Below are positions 34,429 to 44,920 of a stretch of 64,000 bases of DNA, piece by piece. Position 1 is the stretch's first letter. Each line of letters begins with the position of its first letter. The stretch covers positions 1,426,001 through 1,490,000 of the forward strand of contig CAKMXJ010000003.1 in NCBI GenBank assembly GCA_928724745.1, read 5' to 3'. Below the pieces are notes generated by a model. The model saw only the letters and a list, made by a program, of their open reading frames with translations. It made no database searches and was not told where the DNA came from. The translations under genes and the position numbers were made by a program. This DNA comes from Anthracocystis setariae. Its lineage: Eukaryota; Basidiomycota; Ustilaginomycetes; Ustilaginales; Ustilaginaceae.

Positions 34429-35352
34429 GGCGTTGTGGATCTGTACGAGAGGGTCTCGTAAAAACTCCGTGCTCAGAGAAAGTGCAGCGATTCGTGTAAC
34501 GTCAAGGCTAGAATGCAGTCTGCGAGGATGCGGATCTGACTTTTGAGGTCTTTGATTGCGCCGTGCTTCAAGTTGATTCGAAACGGATGAGATGGTCAGT
34601 AGGAGTCGATGGGGAACGAGGATTTGAACATCCGAGGTGGCTTGCTTGAAGGACGGGAAGATGATGCGAGGATGCTCCTGCAGCTGTCTTGGGCGTGGGT
34701 GCGGGTCGTGTGCCGAGGATTGCGGATCGGAGTGCGTCGTATCAAGAGGAGACCCGGGAGTTGTATCTAGTGTAGACGGGCTGCAGAGTGCAGAGAGCCA
34801 CTCGTATAGTTTCGGATCGTTTAGGGTTGTTTTGGTAAGAAGTGGGTGCGATTTGTAGTGACGGCCAAGGAGAAGTAGGCGCGATTCGGAAGTCGGTAAT
34901 TGAAAGTGTTACTTTTCAACTACTTTTTAAAAAAAAAAAAAACAAATTCGATCACGCGCTGGACTTTTACACGAACAAGATCGAGGCTGCAGGCGGCGCA
35001 AATGCAAGCTGCACGTCTGTTGGCTCTTATTATTGTTAATTAATTGTTATTGAATTTCGCGTAAAGTGGAGTGCGCTCGGGTCTCGTGCGTGGAGGAGAG
35101 CGTAGAGAAATGCATGGATTCCACTTGAACGAGCCAAATCGTCGCCAAGAAGCTGGATAGCATACATCCATCATACCACCACATCGTTATTTTTTCCTTA
35201 AACTTGACACCCGCAAATCCTGCAAAGAGCGGCACTTTACTTGCATTTGCAGGTCGCTGTTGCAAAGTACGACAGTTTGAGTTCCGTCCTTGGCGTGGCT
35301 GCAACCCCTTTACGTATACGTAGGCAACCTCCAGTTGCTCTGATCTCGAGCC
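34429..35352. promoter_or_regulatory. Divergent upstream region of PET117 and LSM6
   Basis: About 920 bp between two genes transcribed away from each other. An A-rich run (AAAAAAAAAAAA near 34930) and an AT-rich patch (TTATTATTGTTAATTAATTG, about 35027-35046) are the only visible structures. No gene is seen; I checked the GGATTTGAAC near 34621 for a tRNA B-box and found no matching arms. Confidence 0.5.
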
Positions 35353-35960
35353 ATGTCGTCGGCGCAGGCGAAAGCAGGAAGCCCAAACGATTTCCTCAAG
35401 AGCGTTATCGGAAAGAACGTCAATGTGCGTCTCAACTCTGGAATCGATTACCGTGGTGTGCTCTCCTGCCTGGATGGCTACATGAACATTGCGCTCGAGC
35501 AGACAATCGAATACGTCGACGGTGTCAAGAAGAACTCATACGGCGACGCTTTCATTCGAGGCAATAACGGTAAGTGTACTTACACCACATTTGTATTCAA
35601 CCATCTGATAACTATGTACTCATTGCTTTTTCTGGATCCTTTCTCTAATCGTCACTCTCTTGAATGCACTTTGCATTTCAACTCGAACTTGACCCCCTGT
35701 CTCTTATCGCTTACTTGCTCCTCAAACCTGGGACTGCCTCGCTGCGTCTCATGGGACCCCGAATCGCAACGTGCACTTTCCATTGGACGCCACCGCTTCC
35801 CGCATTCGGCCTCGCTACTCGATCCACTGCCGCTTGCATGATCCGCCAACCAATTGCACCTCATTGCTTCAACGCTTGTCAACCGTCACCGGCTCGTCCG
35901 ACTCATCTCGGTCCGGCTTCTCGATATCCAGTCATGTACATCACTGCACTGGAAAACTAA
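35353..35960 (+). CDS. LSM6: U6 snRNA-associated Sm-like protein LSM6
   Basis: Two exons, 35353-35569 and 35932-35960, give 81 aa; the 362-bp intron has GTAAGT..CAG ends. The Sm fold is clear: Sm1 motif in VNVRLNSGIDYRGVLSCLDGYMNIALE and Sm2 motif in DAFIRGNNVMYITA, whose last part is only restored by splicing. LSM6 is a ring subunit in both the LSM2-8 complex (U6 snRNA, nucleus) and the LSM1-7 complex (mRNA decapping, cytoplasm). Its size fits the family (about 80 aa). If the intron were retained, the frame would run 162 codons into unrelated sequence. Confidence 0.94.
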
Positions 35961-36299
35961 TTGCAGTTCATCTCAACACCCATATCACAGCTTGTACGAC
36001 TTTCTCGTCATGCAGACGTATCAGCAAGACCCACGTTCTAATGCTTTTGTGCTCTGGTGCAATTGTAGTCAGCCACCAGGAAAGGCGTTTAAACACATTG
36101 CTAAACAAGCTATCGTGCTCGCGTCTTCACATTCAAACAACCCAGGTTCTTAAACGCGTTGCCTGGCCACACAAAAACTACGTCCGTTTGCCACAAAAAC
36201 CTCGTGCTTTTGATCCCAAACCACCCCTAACTCCCCGATTGGCCATCTGACTATCGTCAACATTTCCAAGAAAGCCTCCATCTGGTTCAAATGATTGGC

Positions 36300-36307
36300 T
36301 ACTACTA

Positions 36308-36351
<44 letters not shown>
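36300..36351. repeat. (TAC)n triplet microsatellite
   Basis: About 17 TAC/ACT triplets with one CCAC interruption, running directly into TGTACTTTACTGTG. Confidence 0.92.
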
Positions 36352-36387
36352 GTACTTTACTGTGCAATACAACACAGTGCGCTCGCT

Positions 36388-36405
36388 CAGTACAGTACAG
36401 TACAA
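36388..36405. repeat. (CAGTA)n pentamer array
   Basis: CAG-TACAG-TACAG-TACAA, three pentamer units with overlapping TACAGTA heptamers at 36391 and 36396. Confidence 0.85.
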
Positions 36406-36659
36406 TACACTCGCTCCCCCCTTCCACCTCCCCCCCGACTCTGAACTTTCCTCCCGCTTTGGCAAACACTCGTCTCACCCAGATCAGTACATGTCATCCT
36501 TCCACTCATGAATCTCACACACACTCACACACACATCAATCATCGCCTCGGCTAACACTCTCTCAACAAACGGTATCAATATGCATACGCCTTCACTACA
36601 CCTACCAAGATACAACGATACTGAATGCCTCCCTTGCATTGATGCTTGTTCCCTCGAAT

Positions 36660-39050
36660 TCAGTACGGCCTAGGTGCACCTCCAGAAGAACGCGGACCAC
36701 CACGTGGATTCCATTCACGTCCTCCGTACCCCTCGTCTCTCTCCGACACCCCTCCTTCCGATTGAGGTAGTACTCCGCGTCTCGGTCTGCTTTCCCATTC
36801 TCGCTCGCGTTCTCGTTCAGCCAGCTCGGCATCGCTCGGTGGTCCGCTCCTAGACAGATAATTGGCTGGTGGCAAGTACCGATGATCTGGGCTATAGCCT
36901 GGCTCACGATCTCGTGGCATGCCGGGGAAGCCAGTCTCGCGTGAAGAGCCCTCGCGATGTGAGGGCAGAGCGGCCAGAGGTGGAAGCACGGGTCTGTCGC
37001 GGCCAAGAGATCCGGAAGGTCCGAAACGATCCGAGGATGCAAAGTCGCTGGGCCTCATGCCGCCGTCATCTCGCGCGTACGGGTCCAAATGGGGTCGTGG
37101 GGCAGATGGGTGGGGATGCATTGGGCTTTGTCTTCCCGCTTCGAGCTCGTACTTGGGATGTGGACGACCAGACTCGGCTGGTGTGTAGCTGCGACGAGTG
37201 TAGGGACCCGTCTCGGGAACAAAGCCTGCTGGAGGCGTCACCATGCCACGACCAGGGGGCTGCGGTGAAGGTCTCGCCATGGCGAATTCTCGATCCATGT
37301 TCGACGGTGGGTAATCTGCGACTCGAAGCGGACTCGACGCCCTCGAGCTCCACTGCGAAGCTGCTGGAGGGCCAAGAGCGCCGCGTACTTCGTACTCCAT
37401 TCGCCCGGAAGGAGGAGAGGTACGCGAATGCTGGCTAGTGTATTGTTCTCGTTGATCATATGGTGCGCTGTAGCGGGGGCCGCGCCTCGAGGCCGCTTCC
37501 AAGTCACCGTGAGGACGTTTGGCATCGTTTGCGACGTGATCCGGTGGTCCGTAGGATCGAGTGTGGAGTCGAGATGGTGGTCGTGACAGCATCGATGCAG
37601 GAGGCGGTGGCGCTTCAGCCCAGCTGCGACTGTGAGGCGGATGCGGTGAAGTGGCGGAAGGGTGTGGAGGCGGAAGCAAAGGTCGACCGGGTTCCTCGCG
37701 CAAGTAAGAGGCGGATCTGCTGTACTCCGGGAATTCCGGACCTCCTCTCGCCTGCATGGCAGCATGAGGTGGGGCTTGAAGATGGCGTGTCGAAAAGTCG
37801 CTCAGGCGAGGTGCGTCGCGATAGGCTCTGGACGATGGCATACGCTCTGGAATGGCGTTGTCCCGGGCCTGACGCGTGTAGAGGCTGTAGTCCACGCCAG
37901 CTTCCCTGCCTCGAACCTCGCGCATTCGTGAAGCCTCTTCGTTTTCCCATCCTCTGTTCATGTGATGGTGCGAAGGATCCTTGAGGTCCTCTGGCCCAGC
38001 ACCGTGAAATGGTTGGCGATCGAGATGGGCGCGATCGAAGCGGGCATCCCTCTGAGGCGGAAACCTAGCTGTTGGCGGCTGCGGCATCGGAAGGCCCGAT
38101 GCGGGCAGAACATCAGAGGCTCGTGAACGTTTCGGAATACGATCTTGGCCGAGCGGCACATCGCCATCAGAAGCATCGCTGTCATCCTTGGTTCGTTTGG
38201 AGCCTCTGCGCCGAGACCGTGGGTGTTTGCGGACTCGAACCTTGAGCCCCTGTTCGGCGAAAGACTTGGAAAGCTTGGTGGACTCCTCCATGCCTGGGAA
38301 TCGCTTGGCGGTATAGACGTGGAAAGGGTCCGAGTAGATCGACTTGCAGTGATGAACCGAGTGGCCGATGGTCTCGAAAAGACCCAGCTTGAGACGATAG
38401 CGACCTTCGACCCTGATGCTCAAGTCGGGAAAGACGAAGAAGCCTTGATGCGATCCGTCGATATCCTTGAGGTGGTAGAGACAAGAGACGCAGGAACCAC
38501 TGGTATATCTCGTCTTGCCGTCGTTGAGCAGGTGAAGCTCTTCGTCGGTTTCCGCATTGCAGAGCATGGCGTACATGAAGTAGTAGGGGTTCTCCAAATA
38601 CCAAGCTTTGTCCTCCCAACCATCGCCCAAGGAGGTTGTCACCGGAATTCCTCTGCGGACGCCAGGCGTAAGCGGAATCTTTGGCCCTTGCCCTGGCCTC
38701 CTCTCGACAGGTGGTGCAACAGCGGCACTGTTGGAAGCGTCTTGCTGGCGAATAGGACGATCGTGTGTGATGACACGGAGTTGTACGATGGGAGCTGGAT
38801 CGATGGGCCTTCGATCGGCCTTTTCGCCTACGCCGCACATCCTCGATTGTTTTGGTTGTTCTCGAACGGTGAGTTGGTATTCGATGTGATCGCGATTTGT
38901 GGTCATCTGTTGGACTGCGACATATTGGTAGGCAACGCTGTTCTCAGCGGCGCCTGTCGGCATCACACCGGAGCTGTTCTCTTCCGTCTTTGGCGCGGCG
39001 CTGGTCTGGTGACGTGGGACCGAGTGGTCGCGGCTTGCAAGTCCGCTCAT
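36660..39050 (-). CDS. Velvet-domain regulator (VeA-type)
   Basis: 796 aa, one exon, starting at the first in-frame ATG (39050). The velvet domain spans about 55-276 and is split by a short linker: YQLTVREQPKQSRMCGVGEK and DPAPIVQLRVI, then YFMYAMLCNAETDEELHLL, SCLYHLKDIDGSHQGFFVFP, LSIRVEGRYRLKLGLFE, and the YSDPFHVYTAKRFPGM end. Velvet proteins dimerise and bind DNA through this fold and coordinate development and secondary metabolism in fungi. A strongly basic segment follows at once (RKHPRSRRRGSKR, about 274-286), a probable nuclear localisation signal. The remaining 500 residues are Pro/Arg/Ser/Tyr-rich and look disordered; a long tail after an N-terminal velvet domain suggests VeA rather than VelB or VosA. 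Which of the smut velvet paralogues this is cannot be decided here. Confidence 0.9.
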   Translation of the reverse strand: MSGLASRDHSVPRHQTSAAPKTEENSSGVMPTGAAENSVAYQYVAVQQMTTNRDHIEYQLTVREQPKQSRMCGVGEKADRRPIDPAPIVQLRVITHDRPIRQQDASNSAAVAPPVERRPGQGPKIPLTPGVRRGIPVTTSLGDGWEDKAWYLENPYYFMYAMLCNAETDEELHLLNDGKTRYTSGSCVSCLYHLKDIDGSHQGFFVFPDLSIRVEGRYRLKLGLFETIGHSVHHCKSIYSDPFHVYTAKRFPGMEESTKLSKSFAEQGLKVRVRKHPRSRRRGSKRTKDDSDASDGDVPLGQDRIPKRSRASDVLPASGLPMPQPPTARFPPQRDARFDRAHLDRQPFHGAGPEDLKDPSHHHMNRGWENEEASRMREVRGREAGVDYSLYTRQARDNAIPERMPSSRAYRDAPRLSDFSTRHLQAPPHAAMQARGGPEFPEYSRSASYLREEPGRPLLPPPHPSATSPHPPHSRSWAEAPPPPASMLSRPPSRLHTRSYGPPDHVANDAKRPHGDLEAASRRGPRYSAPYDQREQYTSQHSRTSPPSGRMEYEVRGALGPPAASQWSSRASSPLRVADYPPSNMDREFAMARPSPQPPGRGMVTPPAGFVPETGPYTRRSYTPAESGRPHPKYELEAGRQSPMHPHPSAPRPHLDPYARDDGGMRPSDFASSDRFGPSGSLGRDRPVLPPLAALPSHREGSSRETGFPGMPRDREPGYSPDHRYLPPANYLSRSGPPSDAELAEREREREWESRPRRGVLPQSEGGVSERDEGYGGREWNPRGGPRSSGGAPRPY

Positions 39051-39986
39051 GGTCCTGTGCGTATCCACGATCCTACGACTCGCTTGCGAGGTTGGAATGT
39101 GAAGCCGTGTGGCTGGAGTCAGAACGCTCTGTCGGGGGCTGATACACGAGCAAGCAGAAGCGCGATGGGAGACAAGTGCCGGGGATGTGGGTTATGAACG
39201 CATGCTCAAGCGAGCCGGGGTGTGTGACGCGAATTGACCGAAGCTGAATGGCGAAGGCAAGTGAGCGAGAGATGTGGATTGCCAACTTGGATGGTCGAGC
39301 TGGCTAATGGCGAAAGTGTAGATGCAGAAGTAACGAATGCTGTCTCGAATGTATCCAAGCTCCGAATGGACGTTGATGCCGTAGAGCGCAAAGCGAGTTG
39401 TGACCCTAACCGAGGAGAATGTGGCGTGCGAAGAAGGCGGTAGCGACTCGAACGTATCGAAGCGCCAAATCGAGGGGTAGACAGTGGAGAAATGGAGCGA
39501 AAAGTGTAGATCGATATAATAATACAGTGTGTAGCCCAGAGACGAAAACGACGACGAGGATGTCGGACCAGCTCGACGGTCTAGTCTCGGAGTGAAGTGT
39601 TGGGTGCGGAAACGAACGAATCGTAGGGCGAGGTGAGACGAGGTCAACACAGGAAGGTGGGAGATGAAGGAGGACAACAAGAGGTGGGAGATTAGAAACC
39701 AAGAAAGAGAGATCGAGAGAGAGAGAGAGGTCCCGAAAGGACGCCAACGTTGGACAATGTAATAGGTGGGTGGCGCGGAGGGTCCGGATGAGAAAACAAG
39801 GGAATGGATGAGGGAGGAGCAAAGAGGGGCGGACGGACGGAGGTTCGGGTTGGAGTTGGAGTTGGAAGAGTCGAATTCGGAAAGTGTCAGAGGAAGTGTC
39901 CGCTCGTGGATTCAGCGTTTAAAGACGGTACCACCAGGTTTAGCCAGATGAACAAAACGGGTGTGTGTGCAAGCGATCGAAACGCT

Positions 39987-40031
39987 GTACGGTACGGTAC
40001 GGTACGGTTCGGTACAGCACAGTACAGTACA
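39987..40031. repeat. (CGGTA)n/(CAGTA)n pentamer array
   Basis: GTACG repeats about four times, then GTTCG, GTACAGCACAG and TACAGTACAA, so pentamers with CGG and CAG cores follow one another in one tract. Confidence 0.85.
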
Positions 40032-42025
40032 ATGCTGGATCAGTTGAGGATTTTCGGTGTGGTTCGGCAGGTTTGGATTCAAATCATGAAGCCAAGCAAT
40101 CAATAAAATAGCGACAATTGAGCTGTAGTCACATTATTATTATTATTGTCAATCAACTGTCACTTCCGACGAGCTAACGGACGGTACAGTATAAGACAGT
40201 AACGGGGAGAAGGGCAACGGACGCATTGCTCAGCGAGTTACAGGCCCGAGAAGCGTGCGAAGCTGTAGATGAAAATCTAGAACTCAACAGGTCAAAATTC
40301 CAAGACTGGAATGAACAGAACAAAACAGTCCTACTGCAGCGCGTTAGGATCGCCTATCATGGCTTTATTTTTTATTTTTTTTATTTCTTTTTCTTTCAGG
40401 CATGGCCGTGATAGTGTGTTGGGAATTGGGGGATCGGTGATTGGCAAATTGGACTTTTCTGAGCTGGCATGAGGGCCGAAAGAATAACACCGGATTGTAC
40501 TGTGCTTCGCAGGGTCAAACATGGTTCCACTCCCGCCGCGAACCTCCGCTTCCAGGCCCAACTGAACCGAAGCTGCACCCAGATTTCTCCCAAGGCAAGC
40601 ACTACACTATATTCAGAGAGACAATGTGAGCACGCGGTTGACACACAGACGCGCATTGTCGGTCTAAGATGAGGCTAGCTTCTGTGCTGTAATTTGAAAG
40701 CACAAAATTTCTACTTTACCTGCACCTACCGTATCTCTTGGCCAACAACACAGCACAAAGAGTAAGGTTAATATAAATTAATACTACCCTGGAAGTAAGT
40801 AGAGTATATGTTTGGTCTAAAAGTTGAAAAGAGGTGAAACAAGATGAACGCAGCCAAATTCAAAGGCTGCTCACAACATCTGAAAAGCTGCCACCGAAGA
40901 TTCAGCACTTGTTTGCCCTCTCAGCGAGTAGCCTCCATCTTGGTTCTATGGGGCGGGTGCGACTTGCAGATAGAGGTATGCAACGGGCGTAAACATCAAC
41001 GGGCATGGTGACACCGACGTCCGCCAGTATCGCTGCCGCCGCTATGCAAAGTGCCTCGTTCTGAACCAATTATTGGTACCGTTTGGGAACGAGACAGTCA
41101 GTACAAATACCAACCGGGGCTCCCACAAAAGACGAAACAACCAATTCGGATGTGCAAAGGATGATCGGATGCTGTAGTTTGGTTGCTCCGATGTTTTGGA
41201 TGCACAGCGGAGAAGACGCTTGCTTTGCATTGTGATTCCACCTTGGTTGGCAAGTCGTCGTTGCAACAAGATAATCTGTGCATGGTACTGTACAGTAGGG
41301 AGTCTTTCCCTGTCGAGCAGGAGGCGGTGAAACGACGCTTCGGTACCCATTATTATTATAATATGGATCTGCGGCGGCTTCTTCAAGCCACGGCTGGATC
41401 GTTTGACCACCTTGGAAAAACATTCGGACGCGAGTTTGCACCCTCCTCTATTAATTATTATTTTTGTTTCGTCACCTTGCAACCAAAACATCCAGTAAGC
41501 CATCAAAGCTATCCTCCAGCATAAAAGGCCGAGTCTAGGAACAAGATTGCGAGCAAGATCGACTTGCTACGCTTCCACTTCAGAGTCGCTCCGACCCGGC
41601 TTTGGGGCTTGTCGTTCCCGCTAAGCGATCAGGCAGGTCTTTCGCTTGTTTCTCTCGATGGTTTGACTCGCTTCGCTTGAACTGTGTGGCGCATGCCATC
41701 GTCGCGAGCCTATTTTTTTGGACTTGGGCCGCAGCAGCGTCCTGTGATTGGTTGCAGTACGACACAATACAGAAGCCGATGTAGAGTGTCGTATCGTATG
41801 ACTGTCATCGCAGCACTTTGCTGGACACTGTTGGATTGGAAGGGTACGTCACAAGAGCCATCTGTTCGTCGGCTTGCGTTTGGTGCCTGAAAACGGAGCC
41901 TCAAACCGCCGAAGCACGTCATTATCTACCAATGTGCGGGGGCATGTTGCTGTAGATGGTGTTGGTTTCGTCCAGAGTTGCAAATCTGTAAACTAGCGGG
42001 GTTGTGTATTCACACTGCACAGAAC

Positions 42026-42041
42026 TGTACTGTACAGTACA
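42026..42041. repeat. Palindromic TACTGTACAGTA motif
   Basis: CTGTACTGTACAGTAC contains the perfect 12-base palindrome TACTGTACAGTA at 42028-42039. The same palindrome occurs at 41286-41297. Confidence 0.85.
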
Positions 42042-43083
42042 GCAGTTACAGGTGATCAAACGTGGGAGCAAGAACATTTTTTTTTTTTCTTCTTCTCCAA
42101 GGGAGCGGGCCAATTATTAGTCTCTCAACAGAGATCTGGGTCATCGACAGCCATTTACAATAGTACCGTACTGTACGTACTTGAACCAGTTGTCAACTCC
42201 GCTTGACCCGTTCGCTGGGCTCGCCAAATCCAGGGACAGAGTAACTGCATCCAACCAAACACCGAACCTGACCGGCTACAGAATGTGCGCCACGCCGATG
42301 CTCTTCCCGCCGCCTACGTCGTTGCAAAGTGCCGCTTTGGGAAAGACCATCGGGTCGGAGTCCGTGTTACACCCTTTTCCCTTGACGTGGACCTCGGTAC
42401 AGTAATGTGCTCACCTCGTCGCTCGTCATCATCTGGAAACTAAGCTAGGCAGCCTGATCAATTTCCTATCTGTTTGGCACAAGACAAGACCCTTGGTTCG
42501 TAGCCAAGGCACCACTACGAAACCCGCCTCGTCCGCGCGAAAGCGCAATCTCATCGTGTTGGGTGCGCAATCCACTGTTGCCTTCTACCTTGCGTATCTG
42601 GCGGAACTAGAGTATTTCATCGTACGGTAAGGTCCATGATATTCAGACATTCGGGTCGCTAGCTGTTTCAGGCCAGCACGAGACTGTACGAAAACGGGTC
42701 ATGATGCAGATGTTTTGGCGAGTTCCACTCGAGGTCTTGGCTGAACGGAAATTGCAACTCGCGCGCCTCACAGTACTGCATTTGGTTGGAGAATCAACCC
42801 TGCCAGCAAGGGACATCAACGAAACAGATTTGCGCGTAGGCTTCGTCCGGTCTGAGCGCTCTCTGCCCCAGCTCAACCGCCGTCTATCATGCTGAGGATG
42901 GCGCAGCATCTCGCATTGATGGCTGACAGCTGCAATCATGGAGTGCATAACGCGACAGTGAACCAAAAGTCGGCTCTAATTGATCAAGCGGCGAATCCGA
43001 AGCGATGGATTGGCCGCTTTTGTCGGTCAACCTAACCTTTTCGTACAGTAGGAGCATGCTCATGCTCACACAGACGCCTCACA

Positions 43084-43122
43084 TGCAGTACAGTGCCGTA
43101 CTGTACAGCACCGTATACTGTG
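43084..43122. repeat. Mixed CAGTA/CCGTA/CTGTA tract
   Basis: TGCAGTACAGTGCCGTACTG followed by TACAGCACCGTATACTG: pentamers with CAG, CCG and CTG cores on one tract, with TACTGTA at 43099. Confidence 0.75.
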
Positions 43123-43788
43123 TTGCAACTCTGTTAAGCGAGATGCACGCCTCAAGCGCGCACATGTCAGAGCGGCTCTGATCTGTTGCTTCCAGACTTG
43201 TGACCTGTCCAAGCGATGCGCCCAAAAGCGGTGGCCGTTCAACAGCGCAAGTCCAGTCCAATCCTGCTGCTCTCGCTCTCGATTCGACGCTAAATCGCTC
43301 ATGTCCGACACCCCGAGACGACCCGATGCTTTTGAGATTCGTCGCCCCTGCAAGGCCACAGTTTGCGACTCATGCTTGCTTTATCCTCTTTTTATACCGA
43401 CAAGTCTGCAGACTTGACTAATCACAGAAATGCCCCTACTCCTACTGCTGTTGGTAAGAGGCAGCCGAGTCGAAGGCTTCCTGGATCGGTCCCCCACTCC
43501 ATCATTGAGGCAGCGTACTTTCGGGCTTTTGAGAATGTCGGGGACCTACAGACTTGCCTCTGCACTCGATTGATGTGACGTTCAATCGTTCGTCCTGGCA
43601 GGATTGCCCGTGTTGATCGAGATATTCTTTTGCTCGTGAGATTCGTCTCTACTATGTATTCGGTCCTTCTTGTGGCCTATGAGAGCCAACGCTGTCTGGA
43701 TCGCGGGCATATCACGATCGATTGACCAATCCTAGTAAAACAGGGCCAAGCAAAATATGGGCTCCAGCTTTTCAAACGCCGTTCTGTT

Positions 43789-43888
43789 TACAGTAATGTA
43801 TAGTACAGTACCACAGTACTTTACCAACTCCGAGGTCCGGCTGGCTGGTTCTGGTACAGCAAGTACAGTGTAGTAGTGTACTGTATTG
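43789..43888. repeat. Cluster of TACAGTA/TACTGTA heptamers
   Basis: Three exact heptamers (43789, 43804, 43879) and several one-off variants (CACAGTAC, GTACAGCA, GTACAGTG) within 100 bp. Confidence 0.75.
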
Positions 43889-44920
43889 CTGTGGGGGGTT
43901 AGGCCGTCGAGTGCAACTCCGCTCCGTCCCTGCTTTGACAAATCTTGTGTCACAGAACCATGTTTGTCGTTTTCCCATGCTGCAACTCCGATGCGCGTCG
44001 GAGCTCGGTTCACCGGGGAAAGGCGAAGGCGAAGGCGAAGCGGGATGGGTGTCGCTCCACGCTACAATGCAGTGGCAGTACCGTACTGGGCACGCTCATT
44101 GTAGAATGCTTTGCTGTCATGGATGACGATCCAGGTTGTAATCCTTTGTGGGTTGGTTTTTCAATGAATGCGGCACAGCGGTCGCGGTACCGCTCTGTTT
44201 TGTTCGTCGCCGTTCCGAATTTCATGGGACAATGAATGTTCTGTCGCCAAATGCGCGACCAGAACCGAGGTAACGTAACCGACAGAGTAACCCTTACTCT
44301 GTGTTGCACTACTGTTGCTTTGCGCATAGCCGTTTCTTCCTCGATCGCTTCACAAGCGAATGAATGCATTGCCGCTTGCCCGACAACGTGAAAAGAGACG
44401 TACTCTACTCGTCCCACCGCCCAAACAGTTGGTTCGGTCTACTAGACTAGATGCCAGCGACAACTTGTTGCAAACTTGTAATGCCGTCCCTACAGCAATC
44501 TGTACTGTTGTGTAATATACAGTCAGCACTAACACCATACTCTACAGCCAAGGGATGCATGCTGGAACTGGCGTTCTGATTGGACAATTGTGAGCTGAGT
44601 TTCAGAACACTGCGGCATCGAATTTGAAATTCACAGAGTCTGTAGGAAACAAAATGCAGCACACTCCAGCAGCATGGCTTTGATTGGAAGGAAACCGAGC
44701 GCCAAGACCCACACCCTACAACCCCCCTACTACGGCTTTACGGGTGAAACTCAACCCGCTTCTATGGAAACAAAAGTACATCGGTGGGAGGTAGATATCG
44801 TACGACACACCAAGTCTGGGACGTCTTTGATGTGCAGTACCGTACTGTCAAGTTGATTTGATGGCTTGGCAAACTCATGCGTTGCCCAGCCCAGCTGTAC
44901 GCGACTAAAACGGTGGAATT

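Larger units (their letters stand above)
35961..36659. other. Convergent region between LSM6 and the velvet gene
   Basis: About 700 bp with a TAC triplet array and a TACAG pentamer array; no gene is seen. CACACA-rich stretches occur near 36518-36537. Confidence 0.55.
39051..44920. other. 5.9-kb gene-free stretch rich in GTAC-type motifs
   Basis: The longest non-coding interval in the window. The left part (to about 39700) is the velvet upstream region. The rest has no recognisable gene, transposon or RNA: open frames are short, lack known motifs and mostly lack good ATG contexts. It holds T-rich runs (40368-40398, 42075-42090), ATT triplets near 40134-40147, and about 13 TACAGTA/TACTGTA heptamers, many in pentamer arrays. 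A degenerate repeat or unannotated non-coding RNA cannot be excluded. Confidence 0.5.

Noticed and set aside
34560..34660. Possible tRNA B-box near 34621 (GGATTTGAAC)
   Set aside because: No matching T-arm stem, A-box or acceptor stem could be built around it.
38145..39197. 350-codon frame antisense to the velvet gene
   Set aside because: It is opposite the conserved velvet domain and shows no domain of its own.
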